From contig CM019697.1 in NCBI GenBank assembly GCA_009760885.1, positions 30,248,710-30,312,709 of the forward strand: a stretch of DNA of 64,000 nt, in the 5' to 3' direction. A program made the translations under genes and the position numbers. The notes below the pieces were generated by a model. It had not been told where the DNA came from. It made no database searches and saw only the letters and a program-made list of their open reading frames with translations. Source of the DNA: Achatina immaculata. Its lineage: Eukaryota > Mollusca > Gastropoda > Stylommatophora > Achatinidae. Of this stretch, positions 11,750-22,903 are shown piece by piece. How positions within the stretch are numbered: position 1 is the first letter of the stretch; each line of letters opens with the position of its first letter.

Positions 11750-11840
11750 GTAATTATACCAGAATCTACAAATGAGGACTTCCGACTGTGGCTAACCAGT
11801 TATCCATCAGAGAATTTTCCAGTGTCTGTCCTGCAGAATG
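11750..11840 (+). CDS. DNAH12: Dynein heavy chain exon (visible exon 6; D6 module)
   Basis: Reads [17 protein letters not shown] then FPVSVLQNG, matching the family segment after the VLQNCHL motif. The acceptor TTAACTAG follows a T run. The exon ends one base into a Gly codon at a GTATTG donor. One extra residue at the exon 5/6 joint relative to remembered homologues is tolerable. Confidence 0.95.
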
Positions 11841-12349
11841 GTATTGTCCTTTTCATAGCTCGTCTTTGAAATAATGACTTATTTGAATCATTCCACATGG
11901 CTTCTTGTGGTTTTAACTCACCTGCGTCAGCTTTTCTCTGCTCCGTGAACCTTTGTTTTTGTGAGCACGACAGAGATATCAGATCTGTTCAGTGTTTACT
12001 CTAATGTGTCATTTTCAAGATTATGTTGACTTAACTTATTTACATGCAGCAGCAGCTACTGTATATCATCACAAAACACAATGTGAATGTCATTTTTATA
12101 AGGAGTTATTGATTCAGTGAAAAATGTTTCTTGCCCAAGCTCTGACATTTAACTTTATAAGAAGTTGTCAGCCAACAAGTCCATTCAAAAACAAAAAATA
12201 TTCTGAAAGTGCTGATATTTTTTAGACATTTGACAATATTATCTCTATATTGATTAATTTTCTAGTCAGAGTATGAAAGAAATTTGTCAACTTCAGCACA
12301 TTCAGTCATCATCCACTATGACTGAATGCTTTTATCTATGACTAGTTCC

Positions 12350-12537
12350 TTGACTCAGACCCTTGACTTAATCCAGATATAATTGACCAGACCTTTGACT
12401 TCATCCAGATATAATTGACCAGACCTTTGACTTCAGCCAGACATAACAGGCTTGTGACTCAAACCCTTGAATTCAGCCAGACATAACTGACTCTGTAACA
12501 CAGACCTATGACTTCACCCAAATAATGATTGGCTCTC
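12350..12537 (+). repeat. Degenerate minisatellite, ~36-45 bp unit
   Basis: Four to five imperfect units built around cagacctttgacttcatcc followed by agatataattgacc. Intronic. Confidence 0.75.
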
Positions 12538-12614
12538 TTACTCTTTTGCTCCTCTGCTGTTTTGAATTTATCACATTCATTTGTTTTCTATTTCAAACAT
12601 TTTTTTGCATTCAG

Positions 12615-12721
12615 GTGTAAAGATGACCAATGAACCACCGAAAGGTCTCAGAGCCAACTTGCTCAGATCATACTTGAATGACCCGATATCAGATGTCACT
12701 TTCTGGGAGGGCTGTAATAAG
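12615..12721 (+). CDS. DNAH12: Dynein heavy chain exon (visible exon 7; end of D6 module)
   Basis: Completes the Gly codon and reads [20 protein letters not shown], a signature of the end of the D6 module, then [14 protein letters not shown]. Acceptor ATTCAG, donor GTATGA at 12722. Ends in phase 0. Confidence 0.97.
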
Positions 12722-12775
12722 GTATGAGTTATTTAATTACATATCATTGCTAGAAAGTTACATATATATATATCA

Positions 12776-14006
12776 TAAGGGGTGATTGATAAGTTCACAG
12801 CATAAGGTACAACAGATTATTTGTGGACAACTTTTTTGGGTTATTTCTCAACATATTCCCCTTACAAGCTTATGCACTTAGTCCAGCTATCCTGGAGCAT
12901 ATGGATCCCTTCTTTGTAAAAATCAGCATCTTGTGCCAGTATAAAGTGGTCTACAGCATGAATGATGTCATCATCTGAAGCAAATTTGCAACCACTGAGC
13001 TCCTTTTTGAGTTTGGTAAACAGGTAATAGTCCACAGGGGCCAAATCTGGGGAGTAAGGAGGATATTCAAGAAGCTGGAAGCCACATTCTTGTGAACTGG
13101 AGCATTGTCTTGCTGAAAGATGACCCCTCTCGTCAATTTCCCTCAACACTTTTCCTTCAATTTGACCCACAGTTGCTTCACAAGATTACCGTAATAGGCC
13201 CTGGTGACTGTTCTGCCCTTTTGAAGATAGTCTACCAATAGCACACCTTCTAAATCCCAAAAGATGGAAGGCATCACTTTGCCTGCAGACAGAACCACCC
13301 TTGCTTTCTTTGGAGGTGTTCTTTGGTTTCTGGTTGAAAATGATGAACCAGTCTCATCCATAGTCACAATTGCTGAAGAGACTTTTCAGGATCTGCATAA
13401 AAATGGCCAAGGTTGTCTCTTGACATGTTGAAACGCTGTCGTTTGTGATCAGCTCCAAGAAGTTTTGGGACCCATTGAGCAGAGACCTTTGTCATTTGAA
13501 AATCATTATGAATAATGGCATGAACACGTCCCTGGGAGATGCCCAATTCAGTAGCAAAATACCACTCAGTTAGTCGTCAATCCTCCATTATCATATCATG
13601 GATTCTGCTGGTGGTTTCATCGGTGGTTACCGTTCTTGGTCTTCCTGGACAGGGATCATCTTCCAGACTCTCCCTTCCATGTTTGAATTGAGCTACCCAT
13701 TTCTTCACTGTGCTGTAAGAAGGGGCACTCTCCCCTAGAGTCTCTACCATATCCTCATGGATCTCCTTCAATGATAAGCCCTTGATGCAGTGGTAGCGAA
13801 TGACTGGTCGATGAGAAATTGTATCTATTTTCTCAATTTCTGCCACCCCTTACCACTTCAGTAGCCTGTAAAAAAAATTGCTTGCAGTTAATTTCTTGAA
13901 ACTTGGTGTTTAATCTTACATTAACTTGATCTACAAATGCACATAATATCAAATGTGCATTTCAAGTATTTGTACCTTATGCCGAGAACTTATCAGTTAC
14001 CCCTCA
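12776..14006 (-). mobile_element. Mariner-type DNA transposon, defective (copy 2)
   Basis: A 1231-bp element with inverted ends of about 30 bp (aggggtgattgataagttc at the left, matched by gaacttatcagttacccct at the right). TA follows the right end; the left flank has mutated to CA. It is a different subfamily from copy 1, and is antisense in a dynein intron. Confidence 0.9.
12862..13846 (-). pseudogene. Mariner transposase remnant (copy 2)
   Basis: Four minus-strand frames together give a mariner transposase: HTH part (13846-13577; SLKEIHEDM, YSTVKKWVAQF, PGRPRTVTT), a middle part (13546-13364), the first catalytic region TMDETGSSF where the usual DETW has become DETG, then AGKV...FWDLEGVLLVDYL, the second aspartate in QQDNAPVHKN (another frame) and YSPDLAPVDYYLF. 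At least three frameshifts or stops separate the parts. Confidence 0.88.
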
Positions 14007-15060
14007 TAAATATATGAAAAGTTCAATGTAATCATCTACAAATTATTTACATTATTTGTAGATCTAGTAGGCATGTTTTGTTAAGGGGCCATGCAAGAAA
14101 ATCATAGGCTGGGAAAATTAATTAATAAATAAGTGCTCCATATGTTAAAAGAAGAGTTTTTTAAAAATCACTCTTTATTGTGGACTAAATTCTGAAGCAG
14201 GATTGAACAAAGAAGGTTGTATCACGTAATCCATTAGCGGTAGCAAGTACTAGACTTTCAGTCCTCATAGTGGATGATTATGAGACTTCTGAAATACTTT
14301 ATATACATGTAGGCCCCACTCAAAAGACATACTACGTTCTGGAACTAGCAACAATTGAAAATCACTGAAAAGTGTGACAAAACATTGTTTCTCTTAGACA
14401 TCCGTATATACACTGTCATGTATTAAGTTCACAGTAGAACCAGTCCAAAAAAAAAATGATACAAAAGTAAAATAAATATAAACTACACACAGCTTACCTG
14501 AAAATATTTTCTTCCCGGTCTTATTGCAAGTGGTCAGTGTGTATGCATTTATTATAGAAAGGTTGAAGACGATGATACATTTTCATCATAGAAATGTACA
14601 ACAAATATTATTCATTTTAATGATGCAGACTTAGATTTAGCTCTTGCAGGAAATTGTATTTTTCACTGTGCAGTGAGTGGATAAGTATGGAAAGAGTGCT
14701 GAACATAAGGAGTATGGATGTAATTGTGAACTGCCAAATTCGTGGAATACTTTAAGAGCGGACCCTACTGCAGATAAGATTCCTTAAGACTGCTTTTATA
14801 CATAAATGATATCAGTTAATTTGGTGGGTGAATATCTTCATGAAGGTCCTTTGTCAGTGCATCCCTGAAAATCTTCCTTTAAATTTGTGTTTGAAATACA
14901 GTATTATGGGAAACCACAGTAATGAAACTTTAAAGTAGTCCTGAAACATTCAACTTTTTAACATACTGTGTATGACAAGATTTTATTATAGAAATCGTTA
15001 GTTTCATGTGATTTTATTTCACCAATTATTTTATATGGTTATTGTTTCTAAATCTCACAG
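14007..15060. other. Intron stretch, no gene seen
   Basis: AT-rich. No exon, RNA gene or transposon signature recognised. Confidence 0.5.
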
Positions 15061-15204
15061 CCCAGGAAGTGGCACAAAATGCTGTTTGGTCTTTGCTTCT
15101 TCCATGCCCTGGTACAGGAGAGGCGCAAATTTGGACCACTGGGGTGGAATATCCCATATGAATTCAATGAATCTGATCTTCGGATCAGCATGAGACAGAT
15201 GCAG
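15061..15204 (+). CDS. DNAH12: Dynein heavy chain exon (visible exon 8; AAA lid)
   Basis: Forty-eight codons, phase 0/0: [38 protein letters not shown]. This is the start of the AAA lid of the last motor module, among the most conserved parts of the whole family. Acceptor CTCACAG, donor GTAAAG. Confidence 0.97.
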
Positions 15205-15964
15205 GTAAAGGCAGTGAATGTTTGGACAACAAGTGGTACTTGTTTTATTAACTGTATCTTACTGTAAAGTCCTAGTTTCATGCTAGGAGGTGATAATTCA
15301 TCGTTACTAGCTGTGGAAAATTGATGAATAAAAGTACATACTTGATAAGTGCAGGAGTGGTACAGTCATTGTGAATTATCTTCATATAAGAAAGCTGAGA
15401 GTTAATGACATTTGAATGTAATGATGCATCAGTCATCCCTATCTGTAAAATTGGCCCGTCATATTTTTGTTGGAGAAACTGTCTCTGAAATTGGATAATG
15501 ACTGCCTGCAAGACAAGACACACCAGTGTACATTGCACACACTGCCAGCGGTGCATTGAGAAACAAATATTTCTTTTAGAAGCTTTATATATTTATTATG
15601 CTGATTATAAACGTCACTTTCTCATTTGAGAATCTTAGAAAAATTAAATTTATAATCTTTCATTTTTTAAAAATTTGATGATAGAACTCCAGAGTACATA
15701 AAAGACAAGTTAAACAGTAGAAAGATAGACCACGAACCCCCATCCGCTCCTTCGTCCCAGCATGACCGATCCATCTGTACTTACTGTAGGAGCATCTAGG
15801 TTGGAGTGCTTAATAATTTGCTCCTTGATTTCTGATTCTGCTTGTCCTGCTGCACAATTTCGGCATTCTCAACCGAGCCATATGTGAACTTTGGTAAGGT
15901 GTGGATGTTTTCAAAATTTCAAGTGTTGACAAAGATTGATGATTTAATGATTTTGTTTGACCAG
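15205..15964. other. Intron stretch, no gene seen
   Basis: Exons 8 and 9 of the dynein gene join in frame across it, so no missing exon is expected. Confidence 0.5.
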
Positions 15965-16128
15965 ATGTTCCTGAATGACTATGAAGAGCTACCTCTTCCT
16001 GCTTTAACTTATTTGACTGGAGAGTGCAATTATGGTGGCCGTGTTACTGATGACAAAGACAGGCGTCTGTTGAATTCATTATTGTCCATTTTCTACTGTG
16101 AGGCCATTATATTTGATGATAAGTACAA
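15965..16128 (+). CDS. DNAH12: Dynein heavy chain exon (visible exon 9; AAA lid)
   Basis: Reads [10 protein letters not shown] and [20 protein letters not shown], the conserved lid motif, then [15 protein letters not shown]. Acceptor GACCAG, donor GTAAGC at 16129. Ends with two bases of a Lys codon. Confidence 0.96.
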
Positions 16129-16299
16129 GTAAGCTTTCATTTGATGATTAAAACTACATGTACTGGAGGTGTATTTAGTGGAGTTTGGGTGTATAAACTG
16201 CGTCAGTTACAGAAATATTGAATAAGGTTGTATAATGTTTATGATCTGCTATTGTGTACAGGATGAAATAATACAAGGAGACTTTTCATGCATTTATAT

Positions 16300-17370
16300 C
16301 AACTATATTATTTGATTGTCTACAACACCAGAAACTGGGAAATAATGGAAAAAATGGGATTTCTAACACATTTGATACAAATCACTGTTGTATCTAGACC
16401 AACAAGCAGCAGTAAGAATAAATGGTGAAACAACAACTTGGTTTGACATAAAACAAGGGGTGTCAGTGGTGCATATTTTCGCCGTACTTATTTAACTTGT
16501 ATACTGAAAATATAATGAGGAATGTTAGAGAAGATGTAGACAAAGAATATTATGATGCCATAACAATTGGAGGTTATGAAATACCAGAGATTAGATATGC
16601 TGATGACACAGTATTACTGTCCACAACACAAAAAGGAATGGAAAAACTAATTATGTCAGTCCGTAAGAACAGCAAAGAGCAGAACCTCTATCTTAATGCA
16701 AAGAAAACTCAGTTGATGACAACTGACAAAACAAACAAGGCAGCTGAAATATGTATCAGTGAAGAAAAACTGGAAGAAGTGGAGAGTTTTGAATATCTTG
16801 GATCACTACTAACTAATAATTGAGATACAATGAGGGAAATTAAAAGGAGGACATCTATCGCTCTTCAGAAAGTAAAACAAATAAAGAATCTGTGGAGAGG
16901 AACAGACAGAACTACAAAAATAAGATTTTTAAGGGCATGCATCTTTCCCATTGCAACATATGCCTGTGAGACCTGGACACTTAACAAAACAACTGAGAAA
17001 CACATAAATGCCTTTGAATGTTAATGCTACAGAAGAGTTCTTCAAATATCATGGACACAAAGAAAGAACAAATATATCCATACTACAAGAACTTAGTATT
17101 GAAGAGGGTTGGCTAGTAAAGAGGATTAAAGGGAGAAAGCTTAAATATTTTGGACACATTAAATGTCATGATAATCTAGAGAAGACCGTCTTGGAAGGGT
17201 AGATAATGGGAAAAAGAAAGAGAGGAAGACCAAGGCGAAGATGGCTGCAAGACATTGTTGATCTGCAAATGGATGCAGCAGCACCAGGCCATCTTGCTTA
17301 CAACCAAGAGGCCTACAGGAGTGCTGATAGGGAGGCAAAGTTCCATAAGGGACATGCAAATAAATGAATG
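16300..17370 (+). mobile_element. 5'-truncated non-LTR retrotransposon, family D (copy 1)
   Basis: Begins in the reverse transcriptase near an FDCLQHQKL segment. It contains PYLFNLYTENIM and the catalytic YADD motif (IRYADDTVLLS, about 16594-16626), then the post-RT region (VKQIKNLWRGTDR, YACETWTLNK) and a basic end KRKRGRPRRRW, with a GAAT-rich tail. It has several stops (16822, 17022, 17200) and frameshifts. Related copies lie at 28566 and 43131. Confidence 0.87.
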
Positions 17371-17927
17371 AATGGAGTTAAACATTAGTATTTTGAGATC
17401 TCCTGTCTTATGGATTGAAATTATCCTCCTGCCTTATAGAGTGAAACTCATAGTGTTTTATGGAATTCTAAACTATCATATTTTGTGCTGTTCTGTTTTG
17501 TACAGTTAAACTGTAGTATTTTGAAATGTCTTGTCTTTTGGAATTAAACTGTCATATTTTAACATATCATGTTCTTATAAACTGTATGTTATTTAAATTG
17601 TTTGTCTTAAACTGTAGTATACTGAGATGCCTAAACTAAATAAATTGTATTGTAATTTTTTTTTAGAAATCCTGTATGTTAAAGGACTTTTGTCATATAC
17701 AGTTATATGTTTATCTTATGGTTTTTATCATCATATTTTTTTTAATTGGCCAGCTTATGAAAAAAATATTTTGAGATATTGTATATGATAAAGTTACATG
17801 TTTTCTTATGTTATGTCTTATGAATCTAAAGCATTCTTATTCTGAGATGGCCAACTTATGAAAAAAGAAGCATTTTGAGATGAAGTTATATTGCCATATT
17901 TTGACATTCTTATTTTATCTTATCTAG
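17371..17927. repeat. Degenerate ~50-70 bp internally repetitive intron segment
   Basis: Recurring phrases 'ttaaactgtagtattttgaaatg', 'cttatg' and 'gagatg' (17385-17900) suggest an old tandem repeat with diverged units. No coding content. Confidence 0.4.
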
Positions 17928-18081
17928 ATTCTCACCAAGTGGAATTTATTATGCTCCACCTGATGGGCCATATCAAAGTTATGTTGATTACTTGAGAACC
18001 CTACCTCTGATACCAACTCCAGAGGTGTTTGGCCTGCATGATAATGCAGATATTACTAAAGACAATCAGGAAACTCAACTG
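17928..18081 (+). CDS. DNAH12: Dynein heavy chain exon (visible exon 10; lid to C-terminal domain)
   Basis: Completes the Lys codon and reads [20 protein letters not shown], then [20 protein letters not shown] and NQETQL. The [17 protein letters not shown] block opens the dynein C-terminal domain. Acceptor ATCTAG, donor GTGAGG. Ends in phase 0. Confidence 0.96.
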
Positions 18082-19185
18082 GTGAGGAATGATTTCCAAA
18101 TGATTTTTGATAGTTGTATGGCAAATGTGTCAGCATGGTCAGTGTTGCAGAAGTGACCTGAGATGAGTTATTAATTTGGATATCAACATAATTTCTGCTA
18201 GTCTGTTCCAGGTTGCCTTTTGCAAATGTATTAAAGTTTAAAATATAATGACATGGTGAAGGATTTGTCAGTAAAACTCGTTCTTGAGCCCAACAGAATC
18301 AAATATTTACAATTATGACTTTCTGCAAAAGTTTCAGATCTATTGCCTGAAGCTGTTCTACTGGGGCTTGAACTAAGAATAGAAGAATATGACTTTCCAA
18401 CTTCCAAGCAGCCATGTCACTCAAGATCTTGTCTCATTGCTGACATTTTCATGGAGGTTATAACAGACTTGGGTTTATGTCAATGTTTTGAAGTTCTGGT
18501 GAAATCTTTAAGCAACAAACAACTGCCACATTGTTATATCTCTGGATAAACCACTGGGAAATCTGAGTTTAAAGTTTAAGATTGATTTTAACCATTTTGG
18601 ATTTACTTTGTGGTTTCTTGGAGGTTAAGATGTAGCACAGTTCATATATTACACACACATTCAGCACCAAAACATTTATGAAAGAGATAAGCTTCATGTT
18701 CACATTATAACAGTGACCAGTTCTCATCTTTTTCCCTTTACACATTTTTAAGACCTCATACCTCAGATTAAATGGTGTCTGTCAGTTGTCTTGTCTGGTA
18801 TACCAAAAGTGGTGTTGGCAGAAGAACTGACTAAAAGAGATCTGTGGAAGATTTGAAACTCATCACATTTTGCCAAATACAAATTTACATTATAAAAACA
18901 CTTCAGCTCTTAGAAAGGTCACCTGTGTATGCATAGTTTTCACCAAAAATGTAAATCATAATGCAGTGGACCTGTCACATTTGGTCATTTTTTACTGTTT
19001 TATGCACAGCAACATACTGTTTTTTAGGCAGCTATCATTGGTTGTTAATGAAAAATGGCTGAGAATATAACACTTCTAAGTGACTACAGTTTACATACTT
19101 CGCCAACTTTAAGCATCTTAGAAGTCTGCATTTTCTCATATGTGTCAAAGTAAAGAAGATTCTTAAATTGAAAATTGAATTTAGC
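18082..19185. other. Intron stretch, no gene seen
   Basis: The short open stretch at 18343-18549 has no recognisable domain. Confidence 0.45.
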
Positions 19186-19531
19186 AGTACAGTATTGACC
19201 CCGGAATCCGAACTCCCCAGAACTCGAACAGCTTGGAATCCAATGAAAATTTCGAGAAAATTTTGCCCTGGAATCTGAACACTGCTTTGGAATCCGAATG
19301 GCCAGCACGTTGTTCATGTGTGTTTGCGTACGTTTTGCCAGGCTACCACACGCTTTGTTGTTCAGCCCATTGTCGGAAGCTGTATTGAAAGCATCTCATG
19401 TGATTTTTGCTGCTATTTTCGCTGCTAATTTTATGCTTTTGTGCCTGTTTTGTGTTATTTTTTTATATAATAATAACTTAGTGTATTTGCCATGGGTCCT
19501 AAAAAGTGTAGCGAGGAAAATAAGAGTAAGA

Positions 19532-21012
19532 ATGAATGAATGAATGAATAATCTTTATTTTTCAAGGGTAAAGAATTGGGCACGCAGGCCCGTCTTACAT
19601 TCTGCCCTTCATCACTCCATCTTTCATTCTTCCCACACACTCGATTTAGTACAAAAATACAAATTAAATTAGTAAAAACATATCAAAAGAGTGTAAGATT
19701 TAACTACTACATTCAAGGTAAAAGAGAAGAAGTAATTAACCTAATAAAATAGCACTCATGCACACATACACCCGCAGACATATACATAAATAAAAATACA
19801 TTGTAAATACAGATCTTCTAACATATTTTTTGTTAAACAAACATTAAAATAATTTCTAACAATATCTAACAAGTTGCTTTTCTAACTATGTCACTGAAGT
19901 ACTTGATGGTTTACGAGCCATGTGTTGAGAGAGTGCTGGCTATTTTATGGAAGCATATAATTACAAGCAAGTAAATAATGAAACAGGTTTGAGTTAAAGG
20001 ATGAAGTATTACCAATGGATTTTAAATTGTAGGGGAGGGTGTTCCAGAGCTGTACTGCAGAGTATGCAAGGCTTTTCTTGTACATATCAATTCTGGGTTT
20101 AGGAAGAAGACAGTTTTTTAAACGCTGGCTATGTTTAGTGTTATACGTAAACAGTGACCACAAGTAAGGTGGAGCATTGTGCGACAGAATTCTGTGAACA
20201 AACTTAACTTTGTTAAAAATGATTCTATTTTTGAGGGGTAGAATTTTGAGTTGTTTATGTTGATCTACAGTCTGTACTGGGTGTTTGTCACAAATAAGAT
20301 TTAATGCTCACTTGTGAAGTGAGTGGAGCCTTTTTGTGTTTGAGACTGAGCATCCATCCCAGATTGTGGAACAGTAATCTAAGTGTGTTTGTATGTGTGA
20401 TATGTAGTATATTTTTCTTGTGTTTTTGTCGATAAAGTGTTTAATCTTGGCTAATTGGTAAACTTTCTGTGCAATCAAATTTGTTAGGTTATGTACGTGA
20501 GAATTCCAAGTTAAATGCTGATCAATGATGAGTCCTAGGGTTTTATGTTCATGAACATTTTCTATTGACTTAGTCCCAGCACAAAGCTGTAGTGAAGTTT
20601 TAGTTGCATTTTGCAGTTTCTGTCTTGTAGTGATGAGCATGGATTTTGTTTTGTTGGTGTTTATCAACATACCATTTTTATTACTCCATTTAATCAAACT
20701 GTTTGTATCATTTTGGAGCGTTGTCTGTAGGTTATTGATGTCATATTCACTATTGTAAACAGTACAGTCGTCAGCGAAAAGATCACATGAAGAGTGCTTT
20801 AAATGTAGTGGTAGGTCGTTAATATAGATAGCAAAGAGAAGAGGACCAAGAATGGAGCCTTGAGGAATACCGGTATCAACCACAGACAAGCCAGATATTT
20901 TGTTTCTAAAGCAAACTACTTGTTTTCTACCTGAGAGAAAAGATGTAATACATTTTGTTAGGTCAGGATGTAATCTATAGCCTTCCAGCTTTTTTGCAAG
21001 AATTTCATGATC
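19532..21012 (-). mobile_element. CR1/Jockey-like LINE, 5'-truncated, inserted in Tigger
   Basis: The minus strand encodes the 3' half of an ORF2 reverse transcriptase: FDHEILAKKLEGYRLHPDLT, FLSGRKQVV, GIPQGSILGPLLFAIYINDL, the catalytic FADD (SSCDLFADDCTVY, about 20765-20803), the GLIIDQHLTWNSHV block and the end CLLPKPRIDMYKKSLAYSAV, LWNTLPYNLKS. The 3' end is a (GAAT)n repeat read on the minus strand (19535-19552). It interrupts the Tigger transposase after its first dozen codons. Confidence 0.9.
20308..20983 (-). pseudogene. Reverse transcriptase fragment (LINE ORF2)
   Basis: An uninterrupted frame covers RT motifs with GIPQGSILGPLLF, YINDLP, FADD and a GLIID..LTW element. The N-terminal endonuclease and early RT motifs are missing through 5' truncation. 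The open frame continues past about 21012 into Tigger DNA, but that part is not LINE sequence. Confidence 0.88.
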
Positions 21013-21374
21013 AAAGAGGAAAGCTGTTAGAGCTACAATTGAAGTTAAGAAAGATCTTATTGCTAAGCATGAATCCAGTACATGTGTGGCTGATCTCGCT
21101 ACTATGTTTGGGATGTCTAAATCAACTGTTTGTATGATTTTGAAAAATAAAGAAGCTATCAAAGCAGCTGATGGGCGAAAGGGGTTACAACACTGACCTC
21201 TACGAGATCAAAAAGAAGGGAAGAGATGGAAAAACTCCTCTTACTTTGGATTAATGAAAAACAGGTGACTGGTGATGTGATTTCTGAGGCGATAATTTGT
21301 GAGAAAGCCAAGGTCCTGCATGATGATTTAGTGAATGACATGTCTGATACTAGTGCTCAAAAGGAAAAGTTTAA

Positions 21375-22037
21375 CTCTTCCCGTGCCCAAGAAAAAAACG
21401 CGGAAGTTCCCTTCGTGCCACACAAAAAGCGCGGGTCCTGATCTGTATAGTGGGTATAGTTGTAAAATGGAATGGAAAACAGTATTTCCATGTACTTCCG
21501 TGTACTTATTATGTTTCAAAGTATAACTAAATGTATGAAAATTTCATAAATGCAGAGTTGTTTTAGGAAAAATGAAGTAATGTGATGTTTTTAGACAATG
21601 ATTGTGCCCAGCTCACCATATGTACTACTTACCATCTGAGATGTCGATTTCGTATTGTGATTTATGTTGCATTCTCACTAAATTAATGTCTGAAATAACA
21701 TACTAACTATTTCTACAGTCATCTAATATGTCTAAATCTACTTAGGATACATTCAAGAACAGTGGGGTGGTCACAGGCCATGTCCATACCCCTATCTACA
21801 TCGTCAAAAATTGAAAAATTTCGATGTTTCTCTTCCTTTTTCTCGCTCGGCATCGCACGTAACTAAGGACTCTTCCACCATTTTGAAAAGTGTCACCAGA
21901 AATGCGAACGAAATATGTACAATCTATATGTTACATCAGTTGCTTTTATTGAAACAAATGAATTGTCACTATAACAACTATGGCACGCAACTCAGTAACC
22001 GGAAATTCTCACTATAGCGACTATGGCACAGGAAGAG
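21375..22037 (+). mobile_element. TTAA-type MITE, family M1 (copy 3), inside Tigger transposase
   Basis: A 663-bp copy with exact TTAA duplicates (21371-21374 and 22038-22041) and inverted ends CTCTTCCCGTGCC / GGCACAGGAAGAG. Removing the element plus one TTAA restores the transposase reading across the junction (…EKF then KASRGW…). This shows directly that the target is TTAA, and that the element moved after Tigger arrived. Confidence 0.93.
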
Positions 22038-22624
22038 TTAAAGCCAGTAGGGGGTGGTTCGAGAACTTTAAGAAAAGGACTGTGATCCACAGTGTTTTTA
22101 TGCATGGAGAGGCTGCCAGTTCTAATTTGGAAACAGTGGAAAAGTTTGTAAAGGAGTTTAAGGAGTTTGTGAACAGTGAGGGATATGTTTTGAACAAAGT
22201 GTTCAATTGTGACGAAACAGGCCTCTTTTGGATAAGATGCCTAGGCAAATGTACATCTCAAAGGAAGAAAAGCCTGTACCAAGCCATAAGCCAATGAAAG
22301 ACTGCCTGACTCTCTTGCTGTGTGGTAATGCTAGTGGGGACTGCAAGATCAAACCTCTCCTCATATACCATTCAGAGAATCCATGAGTGTTTAAGAAGAA
22401 CAACATCATTAAGAGCAAACTTAATGTTTCATGGAGATCGAAAATGAAAGCATGGGTTACCAGGCAGTTCTTCACTGAGTGGATATATGAGGAGTTTACT
22501 CCTTTAGTAAAGACTTATCTGCAGGAGAAAAATGTCTCGATGAAGGCTCTTCTTGTCCTGGACAATGCTTCTGCACATCCTCTAGGCTTAGAAAATGATT
22601 TGATGCACGAATATAGCTTCATCA

Positions 22625-22903
22625 CTTGTTAGCCAAGTGGTTAGGCACTCGGTTTGCTAATCTGGTGGTACTGGGTTCAGTCCCAGCAGTAGGATTTTTT
22701 CTGGTACACACCTAAAAAAGGCCCTGGGGTTGACCCAGCCTCTAAAACTGGATACCAGAGAAATCTTGGAAGGTAAAGCGGCCGGGCGTGATACTGACCA
22801 CATCACACTTTCATATGTGCTGAAGGTCATGGAAAATATAGGCCTAATACCATATTCCCCCAGTATGCCTTAATGGCATGGAAACGGAAAATTTACCTTT
22901 ACC
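22625..22903 (+). mobile_element. tRNA-derived SINE (family S, copy 3), inside Tigger transposase
   Basis: A 279-bp SINE with a perfect A box TAGCCAAGTGG (22630-22640) and the B box GGTTCAGTCCC (22674-22684, one change). It is bounded by a 13-base duplication TATAGCTTCATCA (22612-22624 and 22904-22916). The best-preserved and probably youngest SINE copy in the window. It interrupts the transposase shortly after the second catalytic Asp. Confidence 0.93.
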
